64,000 nt of DNA, from contig NZ_SJDV01000004.1 of assembly GCF_004332155.1 (NCBI RefSeq), positions 310,001-374,000 of the forward strand. The letters run 5' to 3'. The stretch comes from Gramella sp. KN1008. GTDB taxonomy: Bacteria > Bacteroidota > Bacteroidia > Flavobacteriales > Flavobacteriaceae. Position numbers and translations under genes: made by a program. Within the stretch, counting starts at the first letter, position 1. Every line of letters starts with the position of its first letter. The notes below the pieces were generated by a model. It was given only the letters and a program-made list of their open reading frames with translations. It was not told where the DNA came from and did no database searches. Positions 35,655-45,210 of the stretch are shown here, piece after piece.

Positions 35655-36098
35655 ATGAAAAGCCTTTGTTCAATAATTACAGTTTTAGTTATGACATTAT
35701 CTTCAGCGCAAAACCCTTTCAATTTGAAAAAAGACCATGACGCTTTATTGGTTAAGGATGTGGATGTTTCAGCGAAATTCTATCATGGGATCCTTGGGCT
35801 TAAGGAAATTCCTAATGGAGGGCTGGGCGATCATATTCGATGGTTTGAGCTTGGCGATAAGATCCAGTTTCATCTCATTGAGAGTGAAGAGAAGACTGAA
35901 AAAAATAAAGGTTTTCATTTGGCTTTAAGCACAGATGATCTTGAAGCTCTTATGGAATTCCTTAAGGATAAGAATATCCCATTCGAAAACTGGCCTGGTG
36001 AAAAAGATACGACCAATACCAGGCCCGATGGAATTAAACAGATCTACCTTCAGGATCCCGACGGATACTGGATAGAGGTGAACAATAACAGGCTTTAA
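35655..36098 (+). CDS. Secreted VOC-fold (glyoxalase/dioxygenase-like) protein
   Basis: The 147-residue protein carries a Sec signal peptide (cleavage likely after SSAQ, about residue 19) and a single VOC domain with two beta-alpha-beta-beta-beta modules (DHDALLVKDVDVSAKFY at the start, IYLQDPDGYWIEV at the end). Candidate metal ligands are H28, H82-type positions and the terminal Glu in YWIEV. VOC proteins are normally cytosolic, so an exported one is uncommon. Substrate unknown. Confidence 0.85.
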   Translation: MKSLCSIITVLVMTLSSAQNPFNLKKDHDALLVKDVDVSAKFYHGILGLKEIPNGGLGDHIRWFELGDKIQFHLIESEEKTEKNKGFHLALSTDDLEALMEFLKDKNIPFENWPGEKDTTNTRPDGIKQIYLQDPDGYWIEVNNNRL

Positions 36099-36101
36099 CT
36101 A

Positions 36102-37643
36102 CTAAATCCTGTCTGTAGCTACTTTATAGGTTGGGTCTTCAAGAATATTAACCTCTATGATCTCATCGGCATTATCCAGAAGCCGGCGACAATCTGAACT
36201 CAGGTGCCTTAAATGGAGCGTTTTTCCCTGTTTCAGGTAGCGCTCGGTCAATTTATTCAGGGCTTCTATGCCCGACATGTCTACCACCCGGCTTTCTGAA
36301 AAATCGATGATCACTTCTTCCGGGTCGTTAAGAATATCAAATTTGCTGTTGAATGTGCTTACCGATCCAAAGAAAAGAGGCCCATAGATCTCATAATGCT
36401 TAACGCCGTTTTCATCAATCCTTTTTCTTGCCCGTATCCTTTTTGCATTATCCCACGCGAATACCAGGGCCGAGATGATCACGCCCACCAGTACAGCCAG
36501 GGCGAGATTGTGCAGTACTACGGTAACTCCTGTAACCAAAACCATAACGATCACATCAGATTTGGGCATTTTATTAAAGGTCTTCAGGCTGGCCCATTCA
36601 AAGGTTCCAACGGCAACCATTACCATTACACCGGTTAATGCTGCCATTGGCAGCTTTTCTATAAGGTCTGCGCCAAACATGATGAAGACCAAAAGCATTA
36701 TCGCAGCGGTTATTCCAGACAATCGTGCCCGGGCACCAGAGGATATATTGATAAGACTTTGCCCTAGCATGGCGCAGCCTCCCATTCCTGAGAAAAATCC
36801 GGAAAAGATATTTGCGGTTCCCTGAGCCACGCATTCTTTGTTTCCGCTTCCCCTGGTTTCGGTGATCTCGTCCACGATGTTCAGGGTAAGCAGGCTTTCA
36901 ATAAGACCAACACCGGCCATTATGAGAGCGTAAGGAAAGATAAGAGAAAGTGTTTCATAGCTTAAAGGCACCATCGGGATATGGAATGGAGGAAATCCCC
37001 CGCTTATTGAGGCCATATCTCCCACACTTTTGGTGTCTATTCCAAAGGCTATCACAATTCCGAATATCGCCAGAATAGCGGCCAGGGACGAAGGAAAAAC
37101 TTTGGTAAGTTTAGGAAGTCCCCAAATGATGAGCATGGTGATAAGCACCAGACCAAGGAAAATATAGAGTGGTTGTCCCGTCATCCAGACTGTCTCTCCT
37201 GCGGCATTCAGAGTTTTAAACTGTGCAAGCTGGGACATGAAAATGATAATTGCCAGCCCGTTCACGAATCCGAAGATCACTGAATGAGGAACGAGCCTTA
37301 TAAGTTTCCCAAGTTTGAATACACCGGCAAGCACCTGTAGAATTCCAGCCAGGACCACGGTGGCAAAGATATATTCAGGGCCGTGAGAAACCGAAAGTCC
37401 AACTATTACAACTGCAACCGCACCAGTGGCTCCGGAGATCATTCCGGGACGTCCGCCCAGGATCGCAGTGATAAGCCCCATTACAAAAGCGGCATAAAGA
37501 CCGGTAAGAGGCGAAAGCTTGGCGATCATTGCAAACGCGACTGCTTCCGGGATCAAAGCCAGAGCAACAGTAAGACCTGCCAGGATCTCGGTTTTATAAT
37601 TGACCTTTTGTGAGAAATCGAATAGGTTCAGAACTTTTTTCAT
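36102..37643 (-). CDS. SulP-family anion transporter with STAS domain
   Basis: The 513-residue inner-membrane transporter has 10-12 membrane segments in the SLC26/SulP arrangement (opening VALALIPEAVAFAMIAKLSPLTGLYAAF-type motif, cited only by its key residues PEA and GLYAA). A cytosolic STAS domain covers about 405-505, with VVDMSGIEAL as the conserved loop. Substrates of this family include sulfate, bicarbonate and other anions; specificity is not readable. No carbonic anhydrase or sulfate assimilation gene is adjacent. It converges with the VOC gene three bases away. Confidence 0.93.
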   Translation of the reverse strand: MKKVLNLFDFSQKVNYKTEILAGLTVALALIPEAVAFAMIAKLSPLTGLYAAFVMGLITAILGGRPGMISGATGAVAVVIVGLSVSHGPEYIFATVVLAGILQVLAGVFKLGKLIRLVPHSVIFGFVNGLAIIIFMSQLAQFKTLNAAGETVWMTGQPLYIFLGLVLITMLIIWGLPKLTKVFPSSLAAILAIFGIVIAFGIDTKSVGDMASISGGFPPFHIPMVPLSYETLSLIFPYALIMAGVGLIESLLTLNIVDEITETRGSGNKECVAQGTANIFSGFFSGMGGCAMLGQSLINISSGARARLSGITAAIMLLVFIMFGADLIEKLPMAALTGVMVMVAVGTFEWASLKTFNKMPKSDVIVMVLVTGVTVVLHNLALAVLVGVIISALVFAWDNAKRIRARKRIDENGVKHYEIYGPLFFGSVSTFNSKFDILNDPEEVIIDFSESRVVDMSGIEALNKLTERYLKQGKTLHLRHLSSDCRRLLDNADEIIEVNILEDPTYKVATDRI

Positions 37644-37682
37644 GACAATATTTTTCGCTTTTCAGCTCACTTTAAGAGCGGG

Positions 37683-37712
37683 CAAAAATAGTTATTAAAA
37701 ATAGAAGCACAA
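37683..37712 (-). promoter_or_regulatory. Bacteroidetes-type promoter of the SulP gene
   Basis: On the minus strand TTG (37712-37710) is followed after 19 bp by a perfect -7 box TATTTTTG (37690-37683). The start codon is at 37643. This matches the primary sigma factor consensus of Bacteroidetes (TTG, 19-21 bp, TAnnTTTG). Confidence 0.75.
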
Positions 37713-37867
37713 CTTCTAAAGCGGTTAGATTGAAATTTTTATGGAATTTTGATTTTCAGTCCTTTAAGTTTGAATATTCTAAGTTCTTGTGATAAACAAA
37801 TTCGAATCTTTTAGGTCTTGTTTCGAAATTTGCTCCGGGTTTTACGAAATGCTCACTTTTAAGTTCC

Positions 37868-37875
37868 TATTTTTG
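37868..37875 (+). promoter_or_regulatory. -7 box upstream of era
   Basis: A perfect TATTTTTG lies 26 bp before the era start codon. No TTG occurs at the usual 19-21 bp spacing, so the -33 element is weak or absent. Confidence 0.6.
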
Positions 37876-37901
37876 TACTCTTAATACAATGAAGAAGAGC
37901 T

Positions 37902-38789
37902 ATGGCACATAAGGCTGGTTTTGTGAATATTATTGGAAATCCCAATGTTGGGAAATCTACCCTCATGAATGCGTTCGTGGGTGAGAGGTTGTCTATCATA
38001 ACTTCTAAGGCGCAAACAACACGTCACAGAATACTGGGGATAGTGAATGGAGAGGATTTTCAGGTGATACTTAGTGACACTCCCGGAATCATAAAGCCTG
38101 CATATGAGCTTCAGGAATCCATGATGGATTTTGTGAAATCGGCTTTTGAAGATGCCGATGTGCTTGTGTATATAGTGGAAATTGGCGAAAAGGCCTTAAA
38201 AGATGAAGCCTTCTTGAATAAGATCCGAAATTCGGAAGTTCCCGTTCTTTTGTTGCTGAACAAGATCGATAAATCCAATCAGGAACAACTGGAAGAGCAG
38301 GTGGCATACTGGCAGGAACAGGTGTCAAATGCCGAGATACATCCAATTTCAGCTCTTGAAGGTTTTAATGTTTCTGAAGTCTTTAACCGCATTGTGGAAC
38401 TGCTTCCGGAATCTCCGGCTTTCTATCCAAAGGATACGCTTACCGATAAACCCGAGCGATTCTTCGTTAATGAGATTATTCGTGAAAAGATCCTGATGCA
38501 CTATAAAAAAGAGATTCCTTATAGCGTGGAGATCGAAACTGACGAGTTCTTTGAAGAGGAAAATATCATCAGGATGCGCAGCGTGATCATGGTGGAGCGT
38601 GAAACACAAAAGGGTATCATCATTGGTCACAAGGGTTCAGCTCTCAAAAGAGTAGGAGTGGAAGCCAGGAAGGATCTCGAGAAATTCTTCGGAAAACAGG
38701 TGCATCTGGAATTGTATGTTAAAGTGAACAAAAACTGGCGAAGTGATTCCAAACAACTTCGTCGATTCGGATACACCGATAAAAAATAA
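37902..38789 (+). CDS. era: GTPase Era
   Basis: The 295-residue Ras-like GTPase is required for 16S rRNA processing and 30S assembly. The GTPase domain (1-170) shows G1 GNPNVGKST at 12-20, G3 DTPG and G4 NKID. The C-terminal KH domain (about 205-290) has VERETQKGIIIGHKGSALK-type signature with the GHKG loop. Full length and typical. Confidence 0.98.
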   Translation: MAHKAGFVNIIGNPNVGKSTLMNAFVGERLSIITSKAQTTRHRILGIVNGEDFQVILSDTPGIIKPAYELQESMMDFVKSAFEDADVLVYIVEIGEKALKDEAFLNKIRNSEVPVLLLLNKIDKSNQEQLEEQVAYWQEQVSNAEIHPISALEGFNVSEVFNRIVELLPESPAFYPKDTLTDKPERFFVNEIIREKILMHYKKEIPYSVEIETDEFFEEENIIRMRSVIMVERETQKGIIIGHKGSALKRVGVEARKDLEKFFGKQVHLELYVKVNKNWRSDSKQLRRFGYTDKK

Positions 38790-38834
38790 TCTTTTCAGCT
38801 TAATACATAGGGCGCTTAATTGGTTTAAAACCAT

Positions 38835-38842
38835 TACTTTTG
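38835..38842 (+). promoter_or_regulatory. -7 box upstream of der
   Basis: A perfect TACTTTTG lies 22 bp before the der start codon, inside the 75-bp gap after era. No correctly spaced TTG is visible. It suggests der has its own promoter. Confidence 0.6.
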
Positions 38843-38864
38843 CACCCTGAAATCAATTTTAGTT

Positions 38865-40169
38865 ATGGGCAATATCGTCGCCATTGTGGGTAGACCTAAT
38901 GTGGGTAAATCAACTTTTTTTAATCGCCTTATTCAGCGCCGCGAAGCGATAGTGGATTCGGTAAGTGGGGTAACCCGCGACAGGCATTATGGAAAATCTG
39001 ATTGGAATGGCCATAAGTTTTCCCTAATAGATACCGGTGGATACGTAAAGGGTAGTGATGATATCTTTGAAGCTGAAATCGATAAGCAGGTGGAGCTGGC
39101 CATTGATGAAGCCGATGCTATCATCTTTATGGTAGATGTTGAATCGGGTGTAACACCGATGGATGAGGAAGTAGCCACTCTGCTGCGAAAGGTGAAAAAG
39201 CCGGTATTGCTTGCTGTTAACAAAGTAGACAATAACAAGAGGCTGGAAAATGCCGTTGAATTCTACTCATTGGGACTCGGTGAATATTTCCCGATAGCAA
39301 GCACCAATGGAAGTGGAACAGGTGATCTGCTGGACGCTCTTGTAGAAGCCCTGCCTGAAGTAGAAGCCGAAGAAGAGACCGAACTGCCGCGATTTGCAGT
39401 GGTTGGAAGACCAAATGCCGGAAAATCTTCGTTTATAAATGCGCTGATTGGTGAAGATCGTTATATAGTTACAGATATCGCAGGTACCACCAGGGACTCG
39501 ATGGATACCCGTTATAATCGCTTCGGGTTTGAGTTTAACCTTGTAGATACTGCGGGGATAAGAAGAAAATCAAAGGTCAAGGAAAATCTTGAATTTTATT
39601 CGGTGATGCGTTCGGTAAGAGCGATCGAGAATTGTGATGTGTGTTTGCTGGTTCTGGATGCCACCCGTGGATTTGACGGGCAGGTGCAGAATATCTTCTG
39701 GCTAGCCCACCGTAATCATAAAGGTATCGTGATCCTTGTGAATAAATGGGATCTGGTAGATAAAGAGACCAATACTCTGAAGGATTATGAGGCGATGATA
39801 CGCAGGGAGATAGAACCCTTTACAGATGTTCCTATCGTGTTTATTTCGGTTTTGACCAAGCAACGGGTGTTTAAGGCTATTGAAACCGCGGTTAAAGTAT
39901 TTGAGAACCGTAGCCGTAAGATCAAGACCCGTGAACTGAATGATGTCATGCTTCCTATTATAGAAAAGAATCCACCTCCGGCTTATAAAGGGAAATATGT
40001 GAAGATCAAATTCTGTACGCAGCTGCCTACTCCGCATCCGCAGTTTGCATTCTTCTGTAATCTTCCGCAATATGTAAGGGATCCGTATAAACGATTCATA
40101 GAGAACAAACTAAGGAAGGAGTTTGATTTCCAGGGGGTGCCGGTAACCATATATTTCAGAAAGAAATAG
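38865..40169 (+). CDS. der: GTPase Der (EngA), double GTPase
   Basis: The 434-residue ribosome-assembly GTPase has two tandem G domains. The first starts at GRPNVGKST (residues 8-16) and the second at GRPNAGKSS (about 181-189), each with DTAG/DTGG and NKxD motifs. A C-terminal KH-like domain (about 350-434) carries [16 protein letters not shown]. It acts in 50S assembly. Adjacent era and der, both ribosome-assembly GTPases, suggest a small functional group. Confidence 0.98.
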   Translation: MGNIVAIVGRPNVGKSTFFNRLIQRREAIVDSVSGVTRDRHYGKSDWNGHKFSLIDTGGYVKGSDDIFEAEIDKQVELAIDEADAIIFMVDVESGVTPMDEEVATLLRKVKKPVLLAVNKVDNNKRLENAVEFYSLGLGEYFPIASTNGSGTGDLLDALVEALPEVEAEEETELPRFAVVGRPNAGKSSFINALIGEDRYIVTDIAGTTRDSMDTRYNRFGFEFNLVDTAGIRRKSKVKENLEFYSVMRSVRAIENCDVCLLVLDATRGFDGQVQNIFWLAHRNHKGIVILVNKWDLVDKETNTLKDYEAMIRREIEPFTDVPIVFISVLTKQRVFKAIETAVKVFENRSRKIKTRELNDVMLPIIEKNPPPAYKGKYVKIKFCTQLPTPHPQFAFFCNLPQYVRDPYKRFIENKLRKEFDFQGVPVTIYFRKK

Positions 40170-40270
40170 GTTCTAATTAAACTATTAACAATTGTATAAG
40201 TCTAAAGCTCAAACAATCTGAGCCAGGAATTCTATGGATTTTCTGAAAATCAATTTTATAAGCTTATATA

Positions 40271-43039
40271 ATGCGTGTATACTTTAGCCTGCTTGTGTTT
40301 TTAATTACGAATGCAGGTTTCTCTCAGAATTTTAAAATCACAGGCACAATCACAGATAGTGAATCCAAGCCCCTTGAAGCTGCAACCGTGTATGTTGAAA
40401 AGGTTAGTGACAGCAGTCTGGTAAGTTATACGATAAGTGAAAAAGATGGTTCGTTCCTGCTGCAGGGTGAAACAGACGCCAGACAAGTTAATCTTTTTGT
40501 GAGTTATGCTGGCTATGTTCCCGAAAGGCGTGCTCTGGAGGTGGAGGAGCAGATAAGTGTAGGGAATATTTCCCTGGCCGTGATGGATAATACCCTGGAA
40601 GAAATTACACTTACCGCAAACAGAGCTCCTATAACTATTAAGAAAGATACGCTGGAATTCAATGCGAATTCCTTTAATACGAGGCAGGATGCCAACCTCG
40701 AAGACCTCATGAAAAAACTTCCCGGCCTTGAGGTAGATTCTGATGGAAATATTACCGTAAATGGGAAGCCGGTTTCGAGAATTCTGGTAAATGGGAAGGA
40801 GTTCTTCGGAAATGATCCCCAGATCGCAACAAAAAACCTTCCGAAGGAGATCATAGATAAAGTTCAGGTAACCGATACCAAAACCAAAAGTGAAGAGTTC
40901 ACGGGAAAGGCCGGGGATCCTGATAATAAGACCATTAATATCGAACTCAAGGAAGATAAGAACAAAGGTTATTTTTCCCGGATAACTGCCGGTGGGGGGA
41001 CAGATGATCGTTATGAGCTTAGCGGAATTGGAAATTATTTCAAGGACGATATGAGGCTAAGCGTACTGGCCAGTTCCAATAATATCAATAGTTCGGGTTT
41101 TAGCTTTGACGAGGTCTTTGATATGATGGGAGGCAATGCACGGAGTATAAGGGTTGGTGGTGATGGATCCTTCAGTATAAACGGAAATAATTTTGGAAAT
41201 TCTGGAGGAATTACCAAATCCGAAACTGGCGGATTTAATTTTGTGAATGAATGGGATAATGGGTTAGAATTAAGTACCGACTATTTCTTTGGCCGCAACG
41301 ATACCGAAACAAGAAGGCGGGTAGAACGTGAGAATATCCTTCCAGATTCCAGATATTTCATCAATTCGCTTAGTGAAAGCAATCTGATGAATGACAGCCA
41401 TCGCGCGAATCTTAGGCTTGAGGTGGAATTTGATACTCTTACCCGGCTTTCCGTAAGACCCAGAATGAATGCGAATTTTGGCATTTCCTATCGAAGTCGT
41501 GAGCAGGAAACGCTAGATGAGGATAAGTTTTTGAAAAATTCCACGACCACAAACGAAACAGAAGATCTGGAGAGTGTAGATTTTTCCAACAGGATAGATT
41601 TCATAAAGCGGTTTGGCAGCAGGGGTTCTTATCTTCAGTTAGACCTGAACCATTCTCATGAAAGGCAGCGGAATGATAATTTCTATTATTCTGAAAGTTT
41701 TTTTATTTCAGACGGGGTCGAAGAAGCTGAGATTCAGGATCAGTACATAGATCAGGATGAAGACAGAAATTCACTTGAAGTGGGCGCTTCTAAGAGAAGC
41801 GTGCTGGCAGATAAACTTTTTCTTGATGTAAATTACAATTTCAATACTTCAAAGTCTACCACCACGAGAAGCGTCTTTAATGCTCAAAATGGGAGCTACA
41901 CAAATTTCAATGAATTGCTCAGCAATGATTTTGAAGTGATAAGTTATGTGCATACACCAAATGCGGGGATCAATTATGAAGGTGAAAAATGGAGAATAGA
42001 TACCGAGTTAGGATTACTTAGTACCAGGCTTCAAACCAATAACTTTATTGACAATGTCTCCTTTGACAATACTTTTAATAATTTGTTTGTAGACGCCGAT
42101 GTACGATATACCATAGAGCGTTCAAAAAGTCTGCATCTGGGATATAGCACAAGATCTAATGTGCCGTCTGTAAGGCAGCTGCAACCGGTGGAAGATCGTA
42201 CCAATCCATTGAATGTTATTGTAGGAAATCCGGAACTGAAGCCAAGTTTCAATCAAAGGATAAACTTTAATTTCAGAAATTTCGACTTTGCCACTCGCAG
42301 TGGGTTTTTTAGTTATTTTAACCTGAATTTCATCAGTAATCAGGTGGTTGCTTTAAGCCGATTAAATGAAGATTTCGTGCGCCAGACCACCTTTACAAAT
42401 GTAGATGGTGTGGTTAATGGATACATTGGAACAAGTTATTCCAAAACCTATAAAAAGGATGAACGTGAGTTTCGATTCCGCGTAAGACTGGGGGCTAATT
42501 ATAATCATAATGTTGGTTTTATTAACGCGGTGAAATATAATTCTGATCAGTATACCCTGAGTCCTGCCATATTTTTGTCTTACGCCATTGATGAACTTCT
42601 GGAGATAAGTCCGCGATATTCATTGTCTTATAATGATATTCGATATGATATCAACAGAGGTCGGGATCAGAGCTATGTTAACCATAACCTGTCTTTGGAG
42701 ACTACCACATACTGGCCTAAAAATGTCGTTTTTGGCAATGATATCTCCTATAATCTATACGGAAATGTCTCACCCGGCTTTGATAATACCTCCTTATTAT
42801 GGAACACCAGCCTCGGATATCAGTTTCTGAAAGAAAAAGCAACCTTAAAAGTGAAGGTGTATGATCTTCTAGATCAGAATGTAGATACCCGAAGAATGGT
42901 TGGAGACGATTACATCCAGGATGTAAATAATCTTATCCTGCGGCGTTACGGTATGCTGAGTTTTACCTATAAATTCAGCAGTTTTGGAGGAGGTAGGGCC
43001 CCTCAGCACAGAGGAAGACATAGGATCATAAGAATGTAG
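40271..43039 (+). CDS. Outer-membrane beta-barrel protein with carboxypeptidase-regulatory N-domain
   Basis: The 922-residue exported protein has a signal peptide (about 1-18), a CarboxypepD_reg-like domain (about 22-105) and a plug-like segment (about 120-205, with LMKKLPGLEVDSDGNITVNG-type residues, key LPG and VNGK). A beta-barrel of the OMP_b-brl_3 type follows, with Arg-terminated C-terminus. It resembles TonB-dependent receptors but lacks a SusD partner and an obvious substrate clue. Such proteins are common and mostly uncharacterised in flavobacteria. Confidence 0.88.
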   Translation: MRVYFSLLVFLITNAGFSQNFKITGTITDSESKPLEAATVYVEKVSDSSLVSYTISEKDGSFLLQGETDARQVNLFVSYAGYVPERRALEVEEQISVGNISLAVMDNTLEEITLTANRAPITIKKDTLEFNANSFNTRQDANLEDLMKKLPGLEVDSDGNITVNGKPVSRILVNGKEFFGNDPQIATKNLPKEIIDKVQVTDTKTKSEEFTGKAGDPDNKTINIELKEDKNKGYFSRITAGGGTDDRYELSGIGNYFKDDMRLSVLASSNNINSSGFSFDEVFDMMGGNARSIRVGGDGSFSINGNNFGNSGGITKSETGGFNFVNEWDNGLELSTDYFFGRNDTETRRRVERENILPDSRYFINSLSESNLMNDSHRANLRLEVEFDTLTRLSVRPRMNANFGISYRSREQETLDEDKFLKNSTTTNETEDLESVDFSNRIDFIKRFGSRGSYLQLDLNHSHERQRNDNFYYSESFFISDGVEEAEIQDQYIDQDEDRNSLEVGASKRSVLADKLFLDVNYNFNTSKSTTTRSVFNAQNGSYTNFNELLSNDFEVISYVHTPNAGINYEGEKWRIDTELGLLSTRLQTNNFIDNVSFDNTFNNLFVDADVRYTIERSKSLHLGYSTRSNVPSVRQLQPVEDRTNPLNVIVGNPELKPSFNQRINFNFRNFDFATRSGFFSYFNLNFISNQVVALSRLNEDFVRQTTFTNVDGVVNGYIGTSYSKTYKKDEREFRFRVRLGANYNHNVGFINAVKYNSDQYTLSPAIFLSYAIDELLEISPRYSLSYNDIRYDINRGRDQSYVNHNLSLETTTYWPKNVVFGNDISYNLYGNVSPGFDNTSLLWNTSLGYQFLKEKATLKVKVYDLLDQNVDTRRMVGDDYIQDVNNLILRRYGMLSFTYKFSSFGGGRAPQHRGRHRIIRM

Positions 43040-43071
43040 AGATTAACGGTTTTTGCTGATTTTATCTAGAT

Positions 43072-44391
43072 CTAACGGTTGATATATTTCAGGTAGAAAT
43101 AACCCATAACCCCCGCAAGAAGTGATGCTGAAAAGATCCCTATTTTTGCCTGATCCAGATAGGTCTCGTTGTCAAAGGCCAGTTCGGTTATGAACAGTGA
43201 CATAGTGAAGCCTATAGCTGCCAGCAGTCCTACACCATAGATATGTTTCCATTGTACTTTTTTAGGCAGGGAGGATATTCCGAGGCTTACCATGAGCCTT
43301 GTAAAGAGTACAATTCCGAAGAATTTACCCAGGATAAGACCCAGAAGTATGCCGAGGCTCACGGGTTTCAGGAAATAGGAAAGAGAATCCGCTGTAAAAC
43401 TAACGCCGGCGTTAGCAAAGGCGAACAAAGGCAGTACCACGAAGCTTACAAAAGGATATAAGGCGTTTTCCAGCCGCTGAAGAGGTGGGATAGCGTCCTG
43501 GGTAAGCAATGAGAATTTTTCAATTGTATTTGAGATCTCCTCCTGGTCTTTTTCCTTATGGCCGTAGGGCTTTTTAAGTTGTTTTTTAATATGGTAGGAT
43601 AATAATTTCACTTTTCGTAAAAAGATAGGAGTATTTATCCTTTTGCTGGTAGGGATGGCGAATGCGGCCAGTACCGCAGCTATGGTAGCATGAATCCCGG
43701 AAAGTAAGATTGCAAGCCATAGCCCTCCAATTCCCATCACCGCATAAAATAACACATTCCTGATGCCTATGTAATTAGCCAGAATTAAAACCGCCAGAAA
43801 GAAAACACCTATTCCCAGGCTATCTAATGAGATCTGTTCGGTATAAAAGAAAGCGATTACCAGCACTGCTCCAAGATCGTCGGCAATGGCAATGGCGGTA
43901 AGGAATATTTTGAGGGAAACAGGCACCCTGTCGTTTAGGAGGTAGAGTATACCCAGAGCAAATGCTATATCAGTGGCCATAGGGATACCCCAGCCCGATA
44001 TGGAATCTGTACCCATATTAAAAAAGAAATAGATAAGAGCGGGAAATAACATTCCTCCTAATGCGGCGGCCACAGGTAAAACTGCTCCTCTGAAGCTGGA
44101 TAATTCACCATGCATAACCTCTCTTTTTAATTCCAGGCCTACCAGAAAAAAGAACATGGACATAAGACCGTCATTTATCCAGTGATGCAGGCTTTTACTG
44201 ATCACGAATTCATCCATCCCGATAAATATTTCCTGTTTCCAGAATTTATGGTAAAATTCAGCCAAAGGAGAATTAGCGATAAGTAGTGCCAGAACGGTTG
44301 CGATAATAAGACTTATTCCAACCGAGGTTTGCTTTTCAATAAAATTTTTGATGGGTAAAAGGATGTAGACATCCAAACCGGATTTTTTCAT
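43072..44391 (-). CDS. nhaA: Na+/H+ antiporter NhaA
   Basis: The 439-residue inner-membrane antiporter expels Na+ in exchange for H+, fitting a marine habitat. It has about 12 membrane segments with the paired Asp motif IAIADDLGAVLVIA near 170 (the two Asp residues are the ion-binding pair) and the MATDIAFALG motif. A hydrophilic insert around 275-300 (KKQLKKPYGHKEKDQEE) makes it longer than E. coli NhaA. It is monocistronic. Confidence 0.96.
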   Translation of the reverse strand: MKKSGLDVYILLPIKNFIEKQTSVGISLIIATVLALLIANSPLAEFYHKFWKQEIFIGMDEFVISKSLHHWINDGLMSMFFFLVGLELKREVMHGELSSFRGAVLPVAAALGGMLFPALIYFFFNMGTDSISGWGIPMATDIAFALGILYLLNDRVPVSLKIFLTAIAIADDLGAVLVIAFFYTEQISLDSLGIGVFFLAVLILANYIGIRNVLFYAVMGIGGLWLAILLSGIHATIAAVLAAFAIPTSKRINTPIFLRKVKLLSYHIKKQLKKPYGHKEKDQEEISNTIEKFSLLTQDAIPPLQRLENALYPFVSFVVLPLFAFANAGVSFTADSLSYFLKPVSLGILLGLILGKFFGIVLFTRLMVSLGISSLPKKVQWKHIYGVGLLAAIGFTMSLFITELAFDNETYLDQAKIGIFSASLLAGVMGYFYLKYINR

Positions 44392-44436
44392 GAAGTAGAC
44401 CTTTTAGGTGGATGCACTACGAAAACTTTTCTGCGT

Positions 44437-44479
44437 ATAAGTTAGAGTCTAAAATTGAAGTATAATATGATTAAAATCA
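44437..44479 (-). promoter_or_regulatory. Possible weak Crp/Fnr-type site upstream of nhaA
   Basis: A dyad ATGAT-N4-ATCAT is centred at 44473.5. At the 29.5-bp position toward nhaA lies TAACTTAT, a poor -7 match (two of six fixed positions wrong). The geometry agrees with the regulon in region 1, but the box is weak. Confidence 0.3.
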
Positions 44480-44613
44480 TGTTTTTGCAGCTTAACATTG
44501 AAGATTAACAATAGCTGTAATGCGCTCTATAATAATAATTTGAGAGTTTTTATTGCAGGTAAAAACAGCTGTGTGCTATACAACTATTATATCGTTAGTT
44601 CACCGATTATTTT

Positions 44614-44643
44614 TTGAATCGGGAGGCTATCTTCTTAAATTTA
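44614..44643 (+). promoter_or_regulatory. Promoter of the 49-residue ORF
   Basis: TTG at 44614-44616, a 19-bp spacer, and TAAATTTA at 44636-44643 (last base off consensus) precede the ATG at 44678 by 34 bp. Confidence 0.5.
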
Positions 44644-44677
44644 GAAAGGTTGAATATGAATCTTAAAAAACTTGCGT

Positions 44678-44827
44678 ATGGACATTTTTACTGATTTTGT
44701 TCACAATTACAGAGGATCCCTACAAGGTTTAAATGTTTTTGCCAAAATTGCGGTAACATTAGCGTTAGCGTTAATCTTACTTGCTGTAGTAGGAGCTGTT
44801 GTAAATGTGATAATTCACAATGTTTAA
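44678..44827 (+). CDS. 49-residue single-helix membrane protein, unknown
   Basis: An ATG at 44678 opens a 50-codon frame ending in TAA at 44825-44827. The product has a polar N-terminus (MDIFTDFVHNYRG) and one hydrophobic helix (about 21-46) ending in IIHNV. It has its own promoter-like sequence and is followed by a strong terminator, which supports a real monocistronic gene in an otherwise gene-free 800-bp gap. No family is recognised. Confidence 0.65.
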   Translation: MDIFTDFVHNYRGSLQGLNVFAKIAVTLALALILLAVVGAVVNVIIHNV

Positions 44828-44863
44828 TTTTAGGGAATAACCAGAATTAAACTGCTAATTCTT

Positions 44864-44914
44864 CAAAATCCTTTTGCGGTCTTTCCAAGACGGTAAAAGG
44901 ATTTTGTGTTTTTT
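44864..44914 (+). terminator. Terminator after the 49-residue ORF
   Basis: A 12-bp perfect stem (CAAAATCCTTTT at 44864-44875, AAAAGGATTTTG at 44895-44906) with a T-rich tail. Between here and 45090 I see no gene. Confidence 0.8.
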
Positions 44915-45092
44915 GATCTTTCAGTTTGGAAGTTGTATTGACGAGGTTTGGAAGGCCTGTTGTTTATATAATGCTTTTAAACATTGGTTTAGGGCTGATA
45001 TAGAGGAGTAAAAGTGAAGCCAGATTTTTAAATTGGAACCATCAGTAAAATCTGTTTCTAATTTAATTTTAAAGCTAAATAATATAAATACC

Positions 45093-45123
45093 TTGCCTTA
45101 TGAACATGATTTTAATAGATTTG
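45093..45123 (+). promoter_or_regulatory. Promoter of the LacI-type regulator gene
   Basis: TTG at 45093-45095, a 20-bp spacer and a perfect -7 box TAGATTTG at 45116-45123. The untranslated leader would be about 80 nt. Confidence 0.75.
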
Positions 45124-45136
45124 AGTTCTAATTTTT

Positions 45137-45172
45137 CGTAAGCTTTACTATCTGGTCCCCTACAAGCTTACG
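45137..45172 (+). promoter_or_regulatory. Hairpin in the leader of the LacI-type gene
   Basis: Perfect 9-bp arms (CGTAAGCTT and AAGCTTACG) enclose 18 nt inside the predicted 5' leader, about 38 bp before the start codon. Without a T run it is not a terminator; it may be an mRNA structure or a protein site. Confidence 0.5.
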
Positions 45173-45210
45173 GTTATTTACCTTACTCTGAGTCTATAAT
45201 CCAATACAAA

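Noticed and set aside
44603..44622. Short CCGATT/AATCGG inverted repeat
   Set aside because: Six-bp arms over the -33 region of a small promoter are too weak to call an operator.
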